Shown: positions 6,652-13,629, numbered from the stretch's first letter. The stretch: DNA of 17,443 nucleotides from Streptosporangium amethystogenes (GCF_000721075.1 NZ_JOEQ01000065.1:1-17443); one strand, 5' to 3'. Notes: generated by a model not told the origin, from the sequence alone. Numbers and translations: made by a program.

Positions 6652-6846
6652 CAATCCAGGTCGGGCCTCGAATATCGTCAACTGGGGCCATCAGACTCGT
6701 TCACAGCCACCTACGACGAAGGCCGGCTCCGGCTCGTGATCAGTGCCGAGTTGACCGTGTGGACCGACCATGCGGGCATGTTCTTCTGCTGGGGCAGCGT
6801 CCACCTGGAAGAGCCCGCCGACCACGCGCCGGTCAGCGACCTGCCG
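6652..6846 (+). pseudogene. 3' part of a third FWW-type gene, no start
   Basis: This open stretch downstream of the Nudix stop encodes SGLEYRQLGPSDSFTATYDE, then RLRLVISAELTVW, then GMFFCWGS. It mirrors the FWW proteins: short strand, hydrophobic strand ending LxVW or LxAY, charged turn, FxW. It lacks a start codon and ribosome binding site. It loses sense where the histidine-kinase frame begins (about 6846). It is probably the remainder of the gene begun at 5851. Confidence 0.45.
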
Positions 6847-7274
6847 GCGGGCTCGCGTTCACCGGATCGTCCGACACGGCGGTGCGCGGCGTCGTACTGT
6901 TCGCCGCCTACGCCGCCGGCCGGGCCGCGGCCGTCTCCAGGAACCACGCCGCCGCGCTGGAGGAGCGGGCCGCCCAGCTCCAGCGCGAACGCCAGGTCGA
7001 GGCCGAGCGGGCCGCGGAACGCGAGCGGGCACGCATCGCCAGGGACATGCACGACATCCTGGCCCACTCGGTCAGCCTCATGGTCGTCCAGGCCGAGGCC
7101 GGGCCGGTCGTGGTGCGCAGCGATCCCGACCGGGCCGAGGCCACGTTCGACGCGATCGCCGCCTCGGGGCGCGACGCGATGGTGCAGCTCCGCCGGCTGC
7201 TCGGCGTGCTCAGGAGGGCGATGGCCCGCGAAGCCGACAGCGCCCGCATCTCGCCGCCGGACGAGGGGTCGTGA
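6846..7274 (+). pseudogene. Sensor histidine kinase fragment (dimerisation/phosphoacceptor domain only)
   Basis: The reading encodes the end of a membrane segment (VRGVVLFAAYAAGRAAAV), a coiled linker (AALEERAAQLQRERQVEAER) and a HisKA_3-type domain. The phosphoacceptor His is in RARIARDMHDILAHSVSLMV, and QLRRLLGVLR follows. This is the NarL-partner kinase class. The protein stops about 20 residues later with no HATPase domain, and most of the N-terminal sensor is absent. No start with a ribosome binding site exists. It is a relic truncated on both sides, fused to the FWW remnant on the left. Confidence 0.7.
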
Positions 7275-7286
7275 CGGCGGCGTGGG

Positions 7287-7673
7287 TCAGCGCCGGCCGG
7301 AGGCGCAGGTGACGCAGACGTTGGTAGCCGGCAGGACCATCAGGCGCTCGATCGCGATGCGTTGCCCGCAGCTCGCGCAGATCCCGTAGGTGCCATCGTG
7401 TAACCGCTCGTCGGCGAGGTCCAGGTCGGCGAGGCGTTCCAGTGCCTGACCGAGGAGGGACTGGATGTGGGCCCGCTCGAAGGCGGTGGACGTTCCCTCG
7501 GGGTCGTGCTCGTCGTCGGGGGCCGTCAGCGCCGACGATTCGATGATCTCGTCCCGGTCGCGGCTCAGCATGGCGATCCGGGCCGTGGTCTTCCGACGGT
7601 CCTCGTCGAGCAGTTCTCGCATGGCCACCCGCTCCGAGGGGGAAAGCGCGGCGTCCCGATGGTCTTCGGTCAT
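7287..7673 (-). CDS. DksA/TraR-family C4 zinc-finger protein
   Basis: 128 aa from ATG 7673, 6 nt after GAGGG; GTG 7676 is an alternative. A long coiled-coil region (residues 10-90, with RVAMRELLDEDRRKTTARIA and LGQALERLADLDLADERL) precedes GTYGICASCG-X17-CVTC, four cysteines at 99, 102, 120 and 123. This is the DksA/TraR layout. Relatives bind in the RNA polymerase secondary channel or are stress-linked. Actinobacterial short forms are poorly characterised, so the target is inferred. It converges with the kinase relic. Confidence 0.88.
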   Translation of the reverse strand: MTEDHRDAALSPSERVAMRELLDEDRRKTTARIAMLSRDRDEIIESSALTAPDDEHDPEGTSTAFERAHIQSLLGQALERLADLDLADERLHDGTYGICASCGQRIAIERLMVLPATNVCVTCASGRR

Positions 7674-7742
7674 CACGGTCCCTCACCTTCCTGACCAGGT
7701 TACTCTCCGCCTTTCTGCCGGTTCGGGGGACCGGTGGCGGAG

Positions 7743-7758
7743 CACCTGTTCACAGGTG
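7743..7758. promoter_or_regulatory. Inverted repeat CACCTG-N4-CAGGTG
   Basis: A perfect 6-bp inverted repeat with a 4-bp spacer lies between the divergent genes at 7673 and 7958. It could be a regulator site for either gene. No regulator candidate is adjacent. Confidence 0.25.
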
Positions 7759-7828
7759 GATCGACCTCGACTTTCACGGTACGGCCAGATCGTCCGCCTC
7801 CCACCATCGTGACCGGGCGCAAGTTGCC

Positions 7829-7855
7829 TTGACGCCAATGACAAGGTTCTACCGT
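7829..7855 (+). promoter_or_regulatory. Weak candidate promoter for the LLM oxidoreductase
   Basis: TTGACG (7829-7834) matches a -35 well. The nearest -10-like hexamer, TACCGT (7850-7855), is at a short 15-bp spacing. The rest of the 280-bp intergenic region holds only the inverted repeat at 7743. Confidence 0.25.
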
Positions 7856-7957
7856 GGCTGCGACAGGCGAGTGGGGAAGGTCGTCGACGCATGGTGAGCG
7901 CCGCAGTACCGGCGACTGCCCATCCATCGCATCGGCTGACCAGCCGGAGGAGTGACG

Positions 7958-8827
7958 ATGAAGTTCGCAGTCAGCTACAGCACGCCCTACCACGGCATCG
8001 ACCCCGACAGGATCGTGGCCTACGCCCGGCATGCCGAGGACTGCGGCTTCGAGTCGCTGTATGTTCCCGAGCACATCGCGCTGTATCCCGGTGCGATGGT
8101 CGGCCGCTTCGAGCTCCCGCCGTCGCTGCCGTACTTCGATCCGCTCGATTGCCTGAGCTTCGTCGCCGCGGCCACCCACCGGATCCTGCTCGGAACGGGG
8201 GTGCTGCTGCTGCCGTACCACCATCCGGTGGTCCTCGCCAAGCGTCTGGCGACCATCGACGTGCTGTCCAAAGGGCGGATGCGGCTGCTGACCGTGGGGC
8301 TCGGTGCCCTGCCCGGTGAGGCTCAGGCGGTGGGGGTCGACTTCAGCACCCGTGGCCGTCGTGCCGACGAGGCGATCGACGTGATGCGGCTGCTCTGGGC
8401 CGGCGGCGAAGACGGTGTCAGCTTCGCCGGGGAGTTCTTCACCTTCGATGACCTGTGCCAGTTCCCAAAGCCCCATGGGGTCACCCACCTGCCGATCCAC
8501 ATCGGCGGATCGAGCCGGGCGGCCGCACGCCGCGCCGGGCGACGCGGCGACGGCTACTTCCCTGGCGGCGCGCTCGATCCGAACGAACGCGCCATCCAGC
8601 TGGACCTCGCCCGGTCGGCCGCCATCGAGGCCGGCCGGAACCCGGAAACGCTGGAGTACACGCGATCGGGGCCGATCGACATGACCATCGACCAGGTCGA
8701 GGCATTCGCCGCGCAAGGCGTGACCCGCATCGTCGTAAGTGCCACCGCCACCGAACCGGACCGGCAACGCGAGGAGCTGTCCGCGTTCGCCCAGCGGTTC
8801 GCCCTCCTCGAACACCTCCCCAGCTAA
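7958..8827 (+). CDS. LLM-class F420-dependent oxidoreductase
   Basis: 289 aa, the usual length for the luciferase-like TIM-barrel family that uses coenzyme F420H2 or FMNH2. Typical landmarks are SYSTPYHGIDPDRIVAYAR, the ESLYVPEHI strand, HRILLGTGVLLLPYHHPVVL, then LAKRLATIDVLSKGR, and IHIGGSSRAAARRAGRRGDG near residues 180-200. ATG 7958 is preceded by GGAGGAG at 5 nt; GTG 7952 overlaps that ribosome binding site and is unlikely. The sequence resembles the TIGR03619 group. The substrate cannot be deduced. It converges with the truncated crotonase gene and no operon partner is visible. Confidence 0.92.
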   Translation: MKFAVSYSTPYHGIDPDRIVAYARHAEDCGFESLYVPEHIALYPGAMVGRFELPPSLPYFDPLDCLSFVAAATHRILLGTGVLLLPYHHPVVLAKRLATIDVLSKGRMRLLTVGLGALPGEAQAVGVDFSTRGRRADEAIDVMRLLWAGGEDGVSFAGEFFTFDDLCQFPKPHGVTHLPIHIGGSSRAAARRAGRRGDGYFPGGALDPNERAIQLDLARSAAIEAGRNPETLEYTRSGPIDMTIDQVEAFAAQGVTRIVVSATATEPDRQREELSAFAQRFALLEHLPS

Positions 8828-8873
8828 TCCGGCCTAACGTCACCGGCACCGCACGGGCCGGACCTGCCGGAAA

Positions 8874-9269
8874 TCACTCGGCCGTCTCGGCGAGCTCCCA
8901 GGCCCGGGGCAGCAGCCGGTCACCGGCCAGGACCTCGTTCACCGGCCCGAGGGTCAGCGCCTCCTGGGCGCCGATCGGCTTGCCGGTGTAGAGGTGGTAG
9001 GCGGCCCGCTTGGTACCGATCAACTCCTGCAGGGTCAGCTGCTGGCCGTCGCCCGGCGCGACCCCGGCCAGCAGGTGCGGGTCCACGATGGTCGCACTCT
9101 CGGCGGCCAGCGTGATGTCGCAGAGCAGCGCGAACTCGGTGTGTGCGACGCTGGGCCCGTTGATCGCCGCACACCGTGTCATGACGAAGTAGTCGGCGTA
9201 CTCCTCGAAGCTCGGGCGCCGCACGTAGCCGCCTTCGCGGGCATGCCAGTCGTCCATTTCCTTGGTCAT
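8874..9269 (-). pseudogene. Enoyl-CoA hydratase/isomerase (crotonase) family, shortened
   Basis: The 131-aa reading starts at ATG 9269 behind a near-perfect GGAGGTGG ribosome binding site. It covers the central crotonase core: RCAAINGPSVAHTEFALLCD (oxyanion-hole region), ITLAAESATIVDPHLLAG, AGVAPGDGQQLTLQELIGTK and EALTLGPVNEVLAGDRLLPR. The family is normally about 250-270 aa. Here the ~70 N-terminal residues carrying the first strands are replaced by a short unrelated lead, and the C-terminal helices are missing. It may be a decayed gene with an intact promoter. A short truncated but expressed product is possible because the start region is so well formed. Confidence 0.65.
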
Positions 9270-9289
9270 CTCAAACCACCTCCGGGTTA

Positions 9290-9328
9290 GCGGAGCAGTG
9301 CTCCGAATCATATGGAGCGCTGCTCCGC
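9290..9328. promoter_or_regulatory. Double palindromic operator-like site (TetR-type)
   Basis: GGAGCAGTGCTCC (9292-9304) and GGAGCGCTGCTCC (9314-9326) are two near-identical palindromes with centres 22 bp apart, about two helical turns. Together they form a 15-bp inverted repeat with one mismatch. They begin about 20 bp upstream of the crotonase start. GGAGC-N3-GCTCC is typical of TetR-family operators in actinobacteria. No TetR gene is in the window, so the regulator is missing or remote. Confidence 0.6.
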
Positions 9329-9436
9329 TTCTGCGATCCCCGCAGCGGATGGCAGAACGAAGGGCCAGGCCCGCATGCTTCAGAAGCCGACCGCGACCGG
9401 GACGGATACTTGATCGTGGCGGCTGCCCGGCGAGGG

Positions 9437-10117
9437 TCAGCTACCGGGCGGCGGGTATGCCTCGGGGTTCGTCCTGGGGTCGGGCATCTTGCTCCAGGAC
9501 GGGTCGTCGACGATCTTGCAGGGCTTGACCGGACCGGTGACGAGGTAGCCGCCGAACTGCCACAGGGCTCTGGGCTTCTCCGGGCCCGAGGTCTGGTCCT
9601 CGTTCTCGGTGAACTCCATGACGGCTGTCTGCCCTGGCTTGATGTACTGAGGATTGATCCGCACCTCGCCATGGCCCATCCTGAAGGCCTTGCCGTTCGG
9701 CGAGTTTTCGATGGCTTCCCTCATCCTCTTCCGGACCTCGGGATCCTTGCTGCTGAGCTCCTCCTTGGAGAACGAGGGGCCGGCGTCGGTGGGGCCGCGG
9801 TCGGGGGCACACCGGGTGCCGGGCTTGACGTAGGAGACGTCGGCGGTCAGACCGAGTGCCGCCAGGTCCTTCTCCACCTGGGCGGGGTCCCTGAACTCGT
9901 TGATCTTCAGGGTGATCGTGCCATCGGTGTTTTTGGTGACCGCGTAGGCCGGGGTCCCCGCCCCGTTCAGGAACGGCACCGCGACGGCCGCCGCCGCCGC
10001 GATCCCCGCCACCGCCGCTCCGGCGAGCAGGCGCCGCTTGACGAGCAGGCGTCGAGCCTTGTTCCGGGCGACGATCTCGGCTTTGAGTTCCATCAGCACG
10101 TGCTCCTTGAATTTCAT
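9437..10117 (-). CDS. Membrane-anchored partner of the ECF sigma factor (anti-sigma-like)
   Basis: 226 aa. A short basic cytoplasmic N-terminus (KEHVLMELKAEIVARNKARR) precedes one membrane helix (about residues 30-50, LLAGAAVAGIAAAAAVAVPF) and an extracytoplasmic domain with two Cys (TRCAPDRG, KPCKIVDD). The start overlaps the sigma stop by ATGA, the usual coupling of an ECF sigma gene with its regulator. The cytoplasmic part lacks an obvious zinc anti-sigma HxxxCxxC motif, so the anti-sigma role rests on context and topology. It could instead be a sigma-controlled surface protein. Confidence 0.75.
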   Translation of the reverse strand: MKFKEHVLMELKAEIVARNKARRLLVKRRLLAGAAVAGIAAAAAVAVPFLNGAGTPAYAVTKNTDGTITLKINEFRDPAQVEKDLAALGLTADVSYVKPGTRCAPDRGPTDAGPSFSKEELSSKDPEVRKRMREAIENSPNGKAFRMGHGEVRINPQYIKPGQTAVMEFTENEDQTSGPEKPRALWQFGGYLVTGPVKPCKIVDDPSWSKMPDPRTNPEAYPPPGS

Positions 10118-10674
10118 CGCATTCCTTCCATGACGAAGGGGGCTATCCCCGGCACGTTCCTGAGCGCGCGGCGGGCGCGATGCAGCCTGGCCCTGGCGGC
10201 CCCCTGCCGGATGCCCAGAGCGACGGCCGCCTCGCTGATCGTTAGCTGGTCGATGCCGACCAGTTCGAGCATCGCGCGATCACCGTCCGGTAGTCCGGCC
10301 ATGGCCTGGAAGGCCCGCCTGGCCACGCTCTCCGCGTCGATCCGCTCTTCGAGCTGGGCGACGTCGTCGGAGTCGAGCGGCCTTCGTCCGCCTACCCGAT
10401 CGGCCAGCTTCGTTTCCTTGAACGCCCGCCGCCGCTCGGCCGAGAGGGTGTTGCGAGCCACGCCGTACAACCACGCGATCTCGCTACCGAGTCCGGGCCG
10501 GTAGGTGTGCGCGGAGTCGAGCACCGCGACGAAAACCTCCGCCACCAGGTCGGCGACCGTGTGCGGATCATCGACCCTGCGGGCGAGGAACCACGTGATC
10601 GCGTCGACGTGGCGCCGGTAGAAGGCTTCAAAAGCCTCCGGGTCCGTAGCGATGTTCGCCTGTCTGCGACGCAC
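10114..10674 (-). CDS. ECF-type RNA polymerase sigma factor
   Basis: 186 aa. Sigma region 2 spans about residues 12-80: AFEAFYRRHVDAITWFLARR, DLVAEVFVAVLDSAHTYRPG and AWLYGVARNTLSAERRR. Region 4 spans about 120-172: LPDGDRAMLELVGIDQLTIS, then EAAVALGIRQGAARARLHRA. No region 3 lies between, as expected for ECF factors. The GTG start has AAGGGAG about 9 nt upstream. It is cotranscribed with the overlapping membrane protein gene. The 10758-10779 inverted repeat upstream contains GGAAAC arms reminiscent of ECF -35 elements, but I could not place a matching -10 convincingly. Confidence 0.93.
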   Translation of the reverse strand: MRRRQANIATDPEAFEAFYRRHVDAITWFLARRVDDPHTVADLVAEVFVAVLDSAHTYRPGLGSEIAWLYGVARNTLSAERRRAFKETKLADRVGGRRPLDSDDVAQLEERIDAESVARRAFQAMAGLPDGDRAMLELVGIDQLTISEAAVALGIRQGAARARLHRARRALRNVPGIAPFVMEGMR

Positions 10675-10757
10675 CGGCCGTGCTCCCTTCGTCGATTACA
10701 CCCCTTCTTGGTCGGCAGCCCGGAAAACGTTATGAGAGCAGACAGATAGGGCCAGAT

Positions 10758-10779
10758 GTTTCCGCTAGGAGGCGGAAAC
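10758..10779. promoter_or_regulatory. Perfect 8-bp inverted repeat, loop carries a ribosome binding site
   Basis: GTTTCCGC-TAGGAG-GCGGAAAC lies between the sigma gene and a rightward micro-ORF. In rightward RNA it forms a stem with AGGAG in the loop, directly before ATG 10781. As DNA it presents GGAAAC on both strands. It may be an operator, a divergent ECF -35 pair, or an RNA element controlling translation. Confidence 0.45.
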
Positions 10780-10780
10780 C

Positions 10781-10935
10781 ATGAGCAATGGCGGCCCCCT
10801 GTCCTCCTGGCGGGCAGAAACAAGGTGGTCGAGACCATAGGGAAGACGGTCGTGTGGGTGACGGCCGCCGCGAGTATCGTCGTCCGTCTCGTCCTTGTGG
10901 AGCGACGTCGGCGCTCTCTGGCGGCCGCGGGGTAG
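10781..10935 (+). pseudogene. Micro membrane protein ORF with apparent frameshift
   Basis: ATG 10781 has AGGAGG at 8 nt but its frame stops after 18 codons. A second frame, with strong GC3 bias, continues from about 10795 to TAG 10933-10935. It encodes VVETIGKTVVWVTAAASIVV, then RLVLVERRRRSLAAAG, a single helix with a basic end. Joining the frames at the CCCCC run (10795-10799) would give a protein of about 50 aa. This is either an indel in a real small gene or chance; the composition favours the former. Confidence 0.35.
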
Positions 10936-11249
10936 CCGTAAGATCCGCTTGCACGGCGCGTCCAGAACATCGGGCAGCGATCTCGAACAGGCCGGTACCA
11001 GGTCGGCGGATGCCCTCGATTCCTGACGTACCGCTCTCCAGCGAGAAAACACCCTACGTCCGGCTGGGCGACTGGGTGCCTCTCGTATATCGCGCATGTG
11101 CTCGGCGCTGCCGCCCGTCACGAAGGCCCACCATGAAGAAAAGGCACAGGGCCGAACGCCGAAGCAGGCAGGATGTAACCGTTACCATCTCAACTGAACT
11201 TCACTTTTCCGCTCAATGCCCCAAAAGGCTTAAAAAGGACGAGTGCTCT
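10936..11249 (+). other. Gap with a possible apolipoprotein N-acyltransferase C-terminal scrap
   Basis: Between the micro-ORF and the secreted protein, 11010-11090 encodes PDVPLSSEKTPYVRLGDWVP. This resembles the segment ending the nitrilase-like domain of Lnt proteins (TPYxRxGDW). It is not part of an intact gene. The last 100 bp are AT-richer and end with AAAAAGGACGAG, the likely ribosome binding site of the next gene. No other feature was seen. Confidence 0.25.
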
Positions 11250-12128
11250 ATGAGACGATGCGCTGCCCTAGCAGTCGCCGTACTGATCGCATCCGTGCCG
11301 GCCGCCATGAGTCCCGCCGCCGCGCAGGTAGGCGCTCCGGATCCGGTGCGCGCGCTCAAGCAACAGTTCCGACATGAGCACGGCGTTCGGATTTCCGAGA
11401 CCAACCGCTTCTTCTTCGGCAAGAAGTCGACGGTCTCCGGGAATGGGATCTGGATCAGCGGTCGTCTCCAGTTCGCCCCATCGGGTCCGGTGGCTGCGGA
11501 TTTCACCTGGTGGGACCTTTCAAAGCCGAAGAAGGGGCTCCCGTCCAAGAAGTCGAACCCCTACCGGGTGATCCGCGTCGGTAAGGACGTGTACGACGAC
11601 GCTGACCGATACCCCGGACCGGTTCCGGATGGCAAGAAGTGGGTCCGGTTCCCGGACAAGCACAGGGGACGCATGAACCGGGACATGGCCCGGGCCGCCA
11701 GCCTGCAGCCGATCGACATATACGACTCGTCCATGATGAGGGCCGTGCTGAAGCGCTCGGCGAGCAAGCCCGTCTCCGGCGGTTTCCTCTACCGGGGCAC
11801 CATGAGTTACCAGGAGCTGAGCAGGGTTTCCAAGAGCACCCCCATCGCCTGGACCTCGGGGAAGCCCATCGGCAAGAAGAGCAAGGGGAAGGTCTCCTGG
11901 CGACTCTGGACCGGCCGTGACGGTCTGCCCAAGCGCCTGGTCACCGCCGACACCGCGGGAGGGGGCAAAGAACCGCTGGTCAAGCGGAGCGACACGCGCT
12001 ACACCGACTGGGGATGCCATCTCGTCATCACCGCCCCGCCCACCGACGAGGTCATCGACGAAGACGACCTGCTGGAGTACGCCCGCATGCAGAACACGCC
12101 CATTCCAACGGACGCCAAGAACACCTGA
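11250..12128 (+). CDS. Secreted protein, paralogue of the gene at 15032
   Basis: 292 aa from ATG 11250, with AAGGACGAG upstream; the longer open frame to the left lacks a ribosome binding site. Residues 1-25 are a signal peptide (RRCAALAVAVLIASVPAAMS, then PAAA). No lipobox cysteine is present, so it is probably secreted. The mature part contains DPVRALKQQ, GVRISETNR, YRVIRVGKDVYDDADR, KKWVRFPDK and TRYTDWGCHLVITAPP. The same blocks occur in order in the 15032 protein. The beta-rich layout recalls LppX/LprG/LolA-type lipid-binding proteins, a tentative fold guess. Confidence 0.75.
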   Translation: MRRCAALAVAVLIASVPAAMSPAAAQVGAPDPVRALKQQFRHEHGVRISETNRFFFGKKSTVSGNGIWISGRLQFAPSGPVAADFTWWDLSKPKKGLPSKKSNPYRVIRVGKDVYDDADRYPGPVPDGKKWVRFPDKHRGRMNRDMARAASLQPIDIYDSSMMRAVLKRSASKPVSGGFLYRGTMSYQELSRVSKSTPIAWTSGKPIGKKSKGKVSWRLWTGRDGLPKRLVTADTAGGGKEPLVKRSDTRYTDWGCHLVITAPPTDEVIDEDDLLEYARMQNTPIPTDAKNT

Positions 12129-12593
12129 GGAACTCTGGCGATCATGGAAGATCGCGTCGGCGAGCTCGATACAGGTCTTCCACCACTGCCAGTTGAACGG
12201 TATGCCGGTGTTGCCGCTCGGCGGTCAACTGGCCCGCTGAACCGCGGGCACGAATCCGCCCCGGGCCTTTCCGTCACCGGCCAGGACCGCTCAATCATCC
12301 ACCGCACCGTGCGAGTCGACGATCAGCACGACCGCACCACCGGCAGCGTCCACGGCGTCACCGGGACCATCGACCACCGAGACGGTCAGGCCGGCGAGGA
12401 GTTACCAGTCCTCACAGAGCAACGGCCTGCCCGCATCAGGCCGGAACACCAGAAGCCGTTCGATCGGGTCAATCGAGACGAGAAGCAGAGACAGCGACCT
12501 GGCGTTTTCACCAGGTATACGGAATGGCACCTGATGAGTATCCCCGTAGCGGAGTGCGATGATCACAGCACCGTTTTCCGAGAAGGGCAGCAG
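12129..12593 (-). other. Decayed minus-strand coding remnants
   Basis: No intact gene is present. On the minus strand, about 12228-12130 reads GNTGIPFNWQWWKTCIELAD and AIFHDRQSS with strongly GC-biased third positions. About 12490-12290 reads DPIERLLVFRPDAGRPLLCE, then DW-stop-LLAGLTVSVVDGPG and AVVLIVDSHGAVDD before another stop. These look like pieces of one or two dead genes. I do not recognise the families. Confidence 0.3.
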
Positions 12594-13094
12594 ATGAACG
12601 ACTGGTTCGAAGGTGACGCCGTGTCTGTCACCTACGTCCGCGATCTCTCTGCGGAGGAGGCCATCCTCCGCGTGGGTGCCACGATCAGCCCTGAAGCTGA
12701 AGCCGACGGGGAGGAAGGTGAGATCTCAGCCTTCGAGGTCGACGGGGGAGTCGTGCTGGCCGAGCCGAACGGCTTCGCCGGGACCCTGGAGGAGGTGATC
12801 GCACGTCTGTCCAAGGACACCGTGGCGGCCACGGTCTTCTACAACGTCAATCTGGATCAGCAGTTCGTGTACGCCGAGGACGGCGTGGTCGTCACCTCGT
12901 TCGAGCCCGACCAGCCCGACAGCCGCTCCGGCAAGGACCCCGACCGCTTGCTGCGGCACATGCGCGAGCTGGACATGGAGACGGACGGCGATCTGGTCAA
13001 AGCCGCCGAGCTCGCCCAGATCGTCACCGGCGTGAAACTGCCTGACGACGACGCCGATCCCACCCTGGTCGGAGTCATGCCGGAGTACTACTGA
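12594..13094 (+). CDS. DUF6461-family protein
   Basis: 166 aa from ATG 12594, 7 nt after AAGGG; an in-frame ATG at 12534 is possible but lacks a ribosome binding site. Family blocks in order are SVTYVRDLSAEEAILRVGAT, FEVDGGVVLAEPNGFAGTLE, EVIARLSKDTVAATVFYNVN, FVYAEDGVVVTSFEPDQPDS and AAELAQIVTGVKLP. These match the DUF6461 pattern of a leading strand with L-x-x-EE, an NGF-x-G turn, then vNv and f-f-dG strands. The protein is acidic and cytosolic. Function is unknown. It lies immediately before the first hairpin plus att module. Confidence 0.82.
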   Translation: MNDWFEGDAVSVTYVRDLSAEEAILRVGATISPEAEADGEEGEISAFEVDGGVVLAEPNGFAGTLEEVIARLSKDTVAATVFYNVNLDQQFVYAEDGVVVTSFEPDQPDSRSGKDPDRLLRHMRELDMETDGDLVKAAELAQIVTGVKLPDDDADPTLVGVMPEYY

Positions 13095-13177
13095 CCGTCC
13101 TCGATGCGGCCATTCGACAGGGGACGCCAGCCGCCTCGCCGTATACGGCGGTTGCCCACCTTGCTCTACGGAAACCA

Positions 13178-13212
13178 CAAAGGCCACTTCCGATGGTTGG
13201 GAGTGGCCTTTG
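13178..13212. terminator. Hairpin terminator of att module 1
   Basis: CAAAGGCCACTTCC and GGGAGTGGCCTTTG form a 14-bp stem (one G-U) with a 7-nt loop, 84 bp after the DUF6461 stop. It lies about 20 bp before an att-like segment, as in the modules at 13798 and 17185. The A/T-rich stem base lets it act in both directions. Confidence 0.75.
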
Positions 13213-13234
13213 AGCTGCTGCGCGGCCGAGAGGG

Positions 13235-13333
13235 CTCGAACCTTAACCTTCTGATCCGCAGGGAAGGGCGGATGCCTCGTCAGCGGCGTCTCGCCCCGCT
13301 CAGGCGGTAGATGCGGGTTGGTGGCGTGTGATC
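13235..13333. repeat. att-like direct repeat 1 (tRNA-Arg 3' half plus element arm)
   Basis: This segment is nearly identical to 17321-17420 over about 99 bp. On the minus strand it reads CTGCGGATCAGAAGGTTAAG, then GTTCGAGCCC. That resembles the anticodon loop, variable region and T-arm of tRNA-Arg, but no D-arm or matching anticodon 5' stem precedes it. The flanking 60 bp (GGGAAGGGCGGATGCCTCGT and onward) is shared only with repeat 3 and probably belongs to the mobile element. It is interpreted as an attachment-site scar. Confidence 0.65.
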
Positions 13334-13334
13334 T

Positions 13335-13577
13335 GTGCCGTACACCACTTCCGCGAACGTCACCCTGGGAGTCGGAGCGCTCCTCGCCCTCGCCGCCTTC
13401 GAAGGATTCGTGGCGGTTCTCATCCTCCTGGACGGCGCAACCCTCAGAGACGAACTCCACCTGGACGCGACCATGATGATCCGGTGGCATCTGCTCGTCG
13501 CGGCGCTGTTCGTCATCGCGACCACTTTCCGGAAGCGAGCACCCTCCGCCAAGGCAGAAGAACCTCGACTGCTGTAG
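13335..13577 (+). CDS. Small two-helix membrane protein
   Basis: 80 aa, with very GC-rich third codon positions throughout, so it is likely real. Helix 1 is about residues 9-32 (VTLGVGALLALAAFEGFVAV). Helix 2 is about 50-67 (WHLLVAALFVIATTF). A basic tail follows. The GTG at 13335 is the only start left after a TGA at 13329 and has no clear ribosome binding site. The gene begins exactly where att repeat 1 ends, so the original 5' end may have been replaced by integration. Small membrane proteins are common in actinomycete elements, but no specific family is recognised. Confidence 0.6.
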   Translation: MPYTTSANVTLGVGALLALAAFEGFVAVLILLDGATLRDELHLDATMMIRWHLLVAALFVIATTFRKRAPSAKAEEPRLL

Positions 13578-13629
13578 CGATCTCTTCATTACGGGGAGAC
13601 GACAAGCAGATCACCATCACCGGCTCGGC

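Noticed and set aside
7700..8815. Long minus-strand ORF opposite the oxidoreductase
   Set aside because: The plus strand encodes a full-length recognisable LLM-class enzyme with a strong ribosome binding site.
8828..8873. Terminator between the converging oxidoreductase and crotonase genes
   Set aside because: TCCGGCC / GGCCGGA is separated by more than 20 nt with competing pairings and no U-run. It was not strong enough to list.
9410..10504. Long plus-strand ORF opposite the sigma/anti-sigma pair
   Set aside because: It is a mirror of two well-supported coupled minus-strand genes.
10788..11249. N-terminal extension of the secreted protein by 154 codons
   Set aside because: The ATG at 11250 begins a clear signal peptide and has a ribosome binding site. 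The extension has neither a ribosome binding site nor protein-like content except a possible Lnt scrap.
12726..13589. Long minus-strand ORF across the DUF6461 gene and att module 1
   Set aside because: It spans a recognisable plus gene, a terminator hairpin and an att repeat. It is an antisense shadow.
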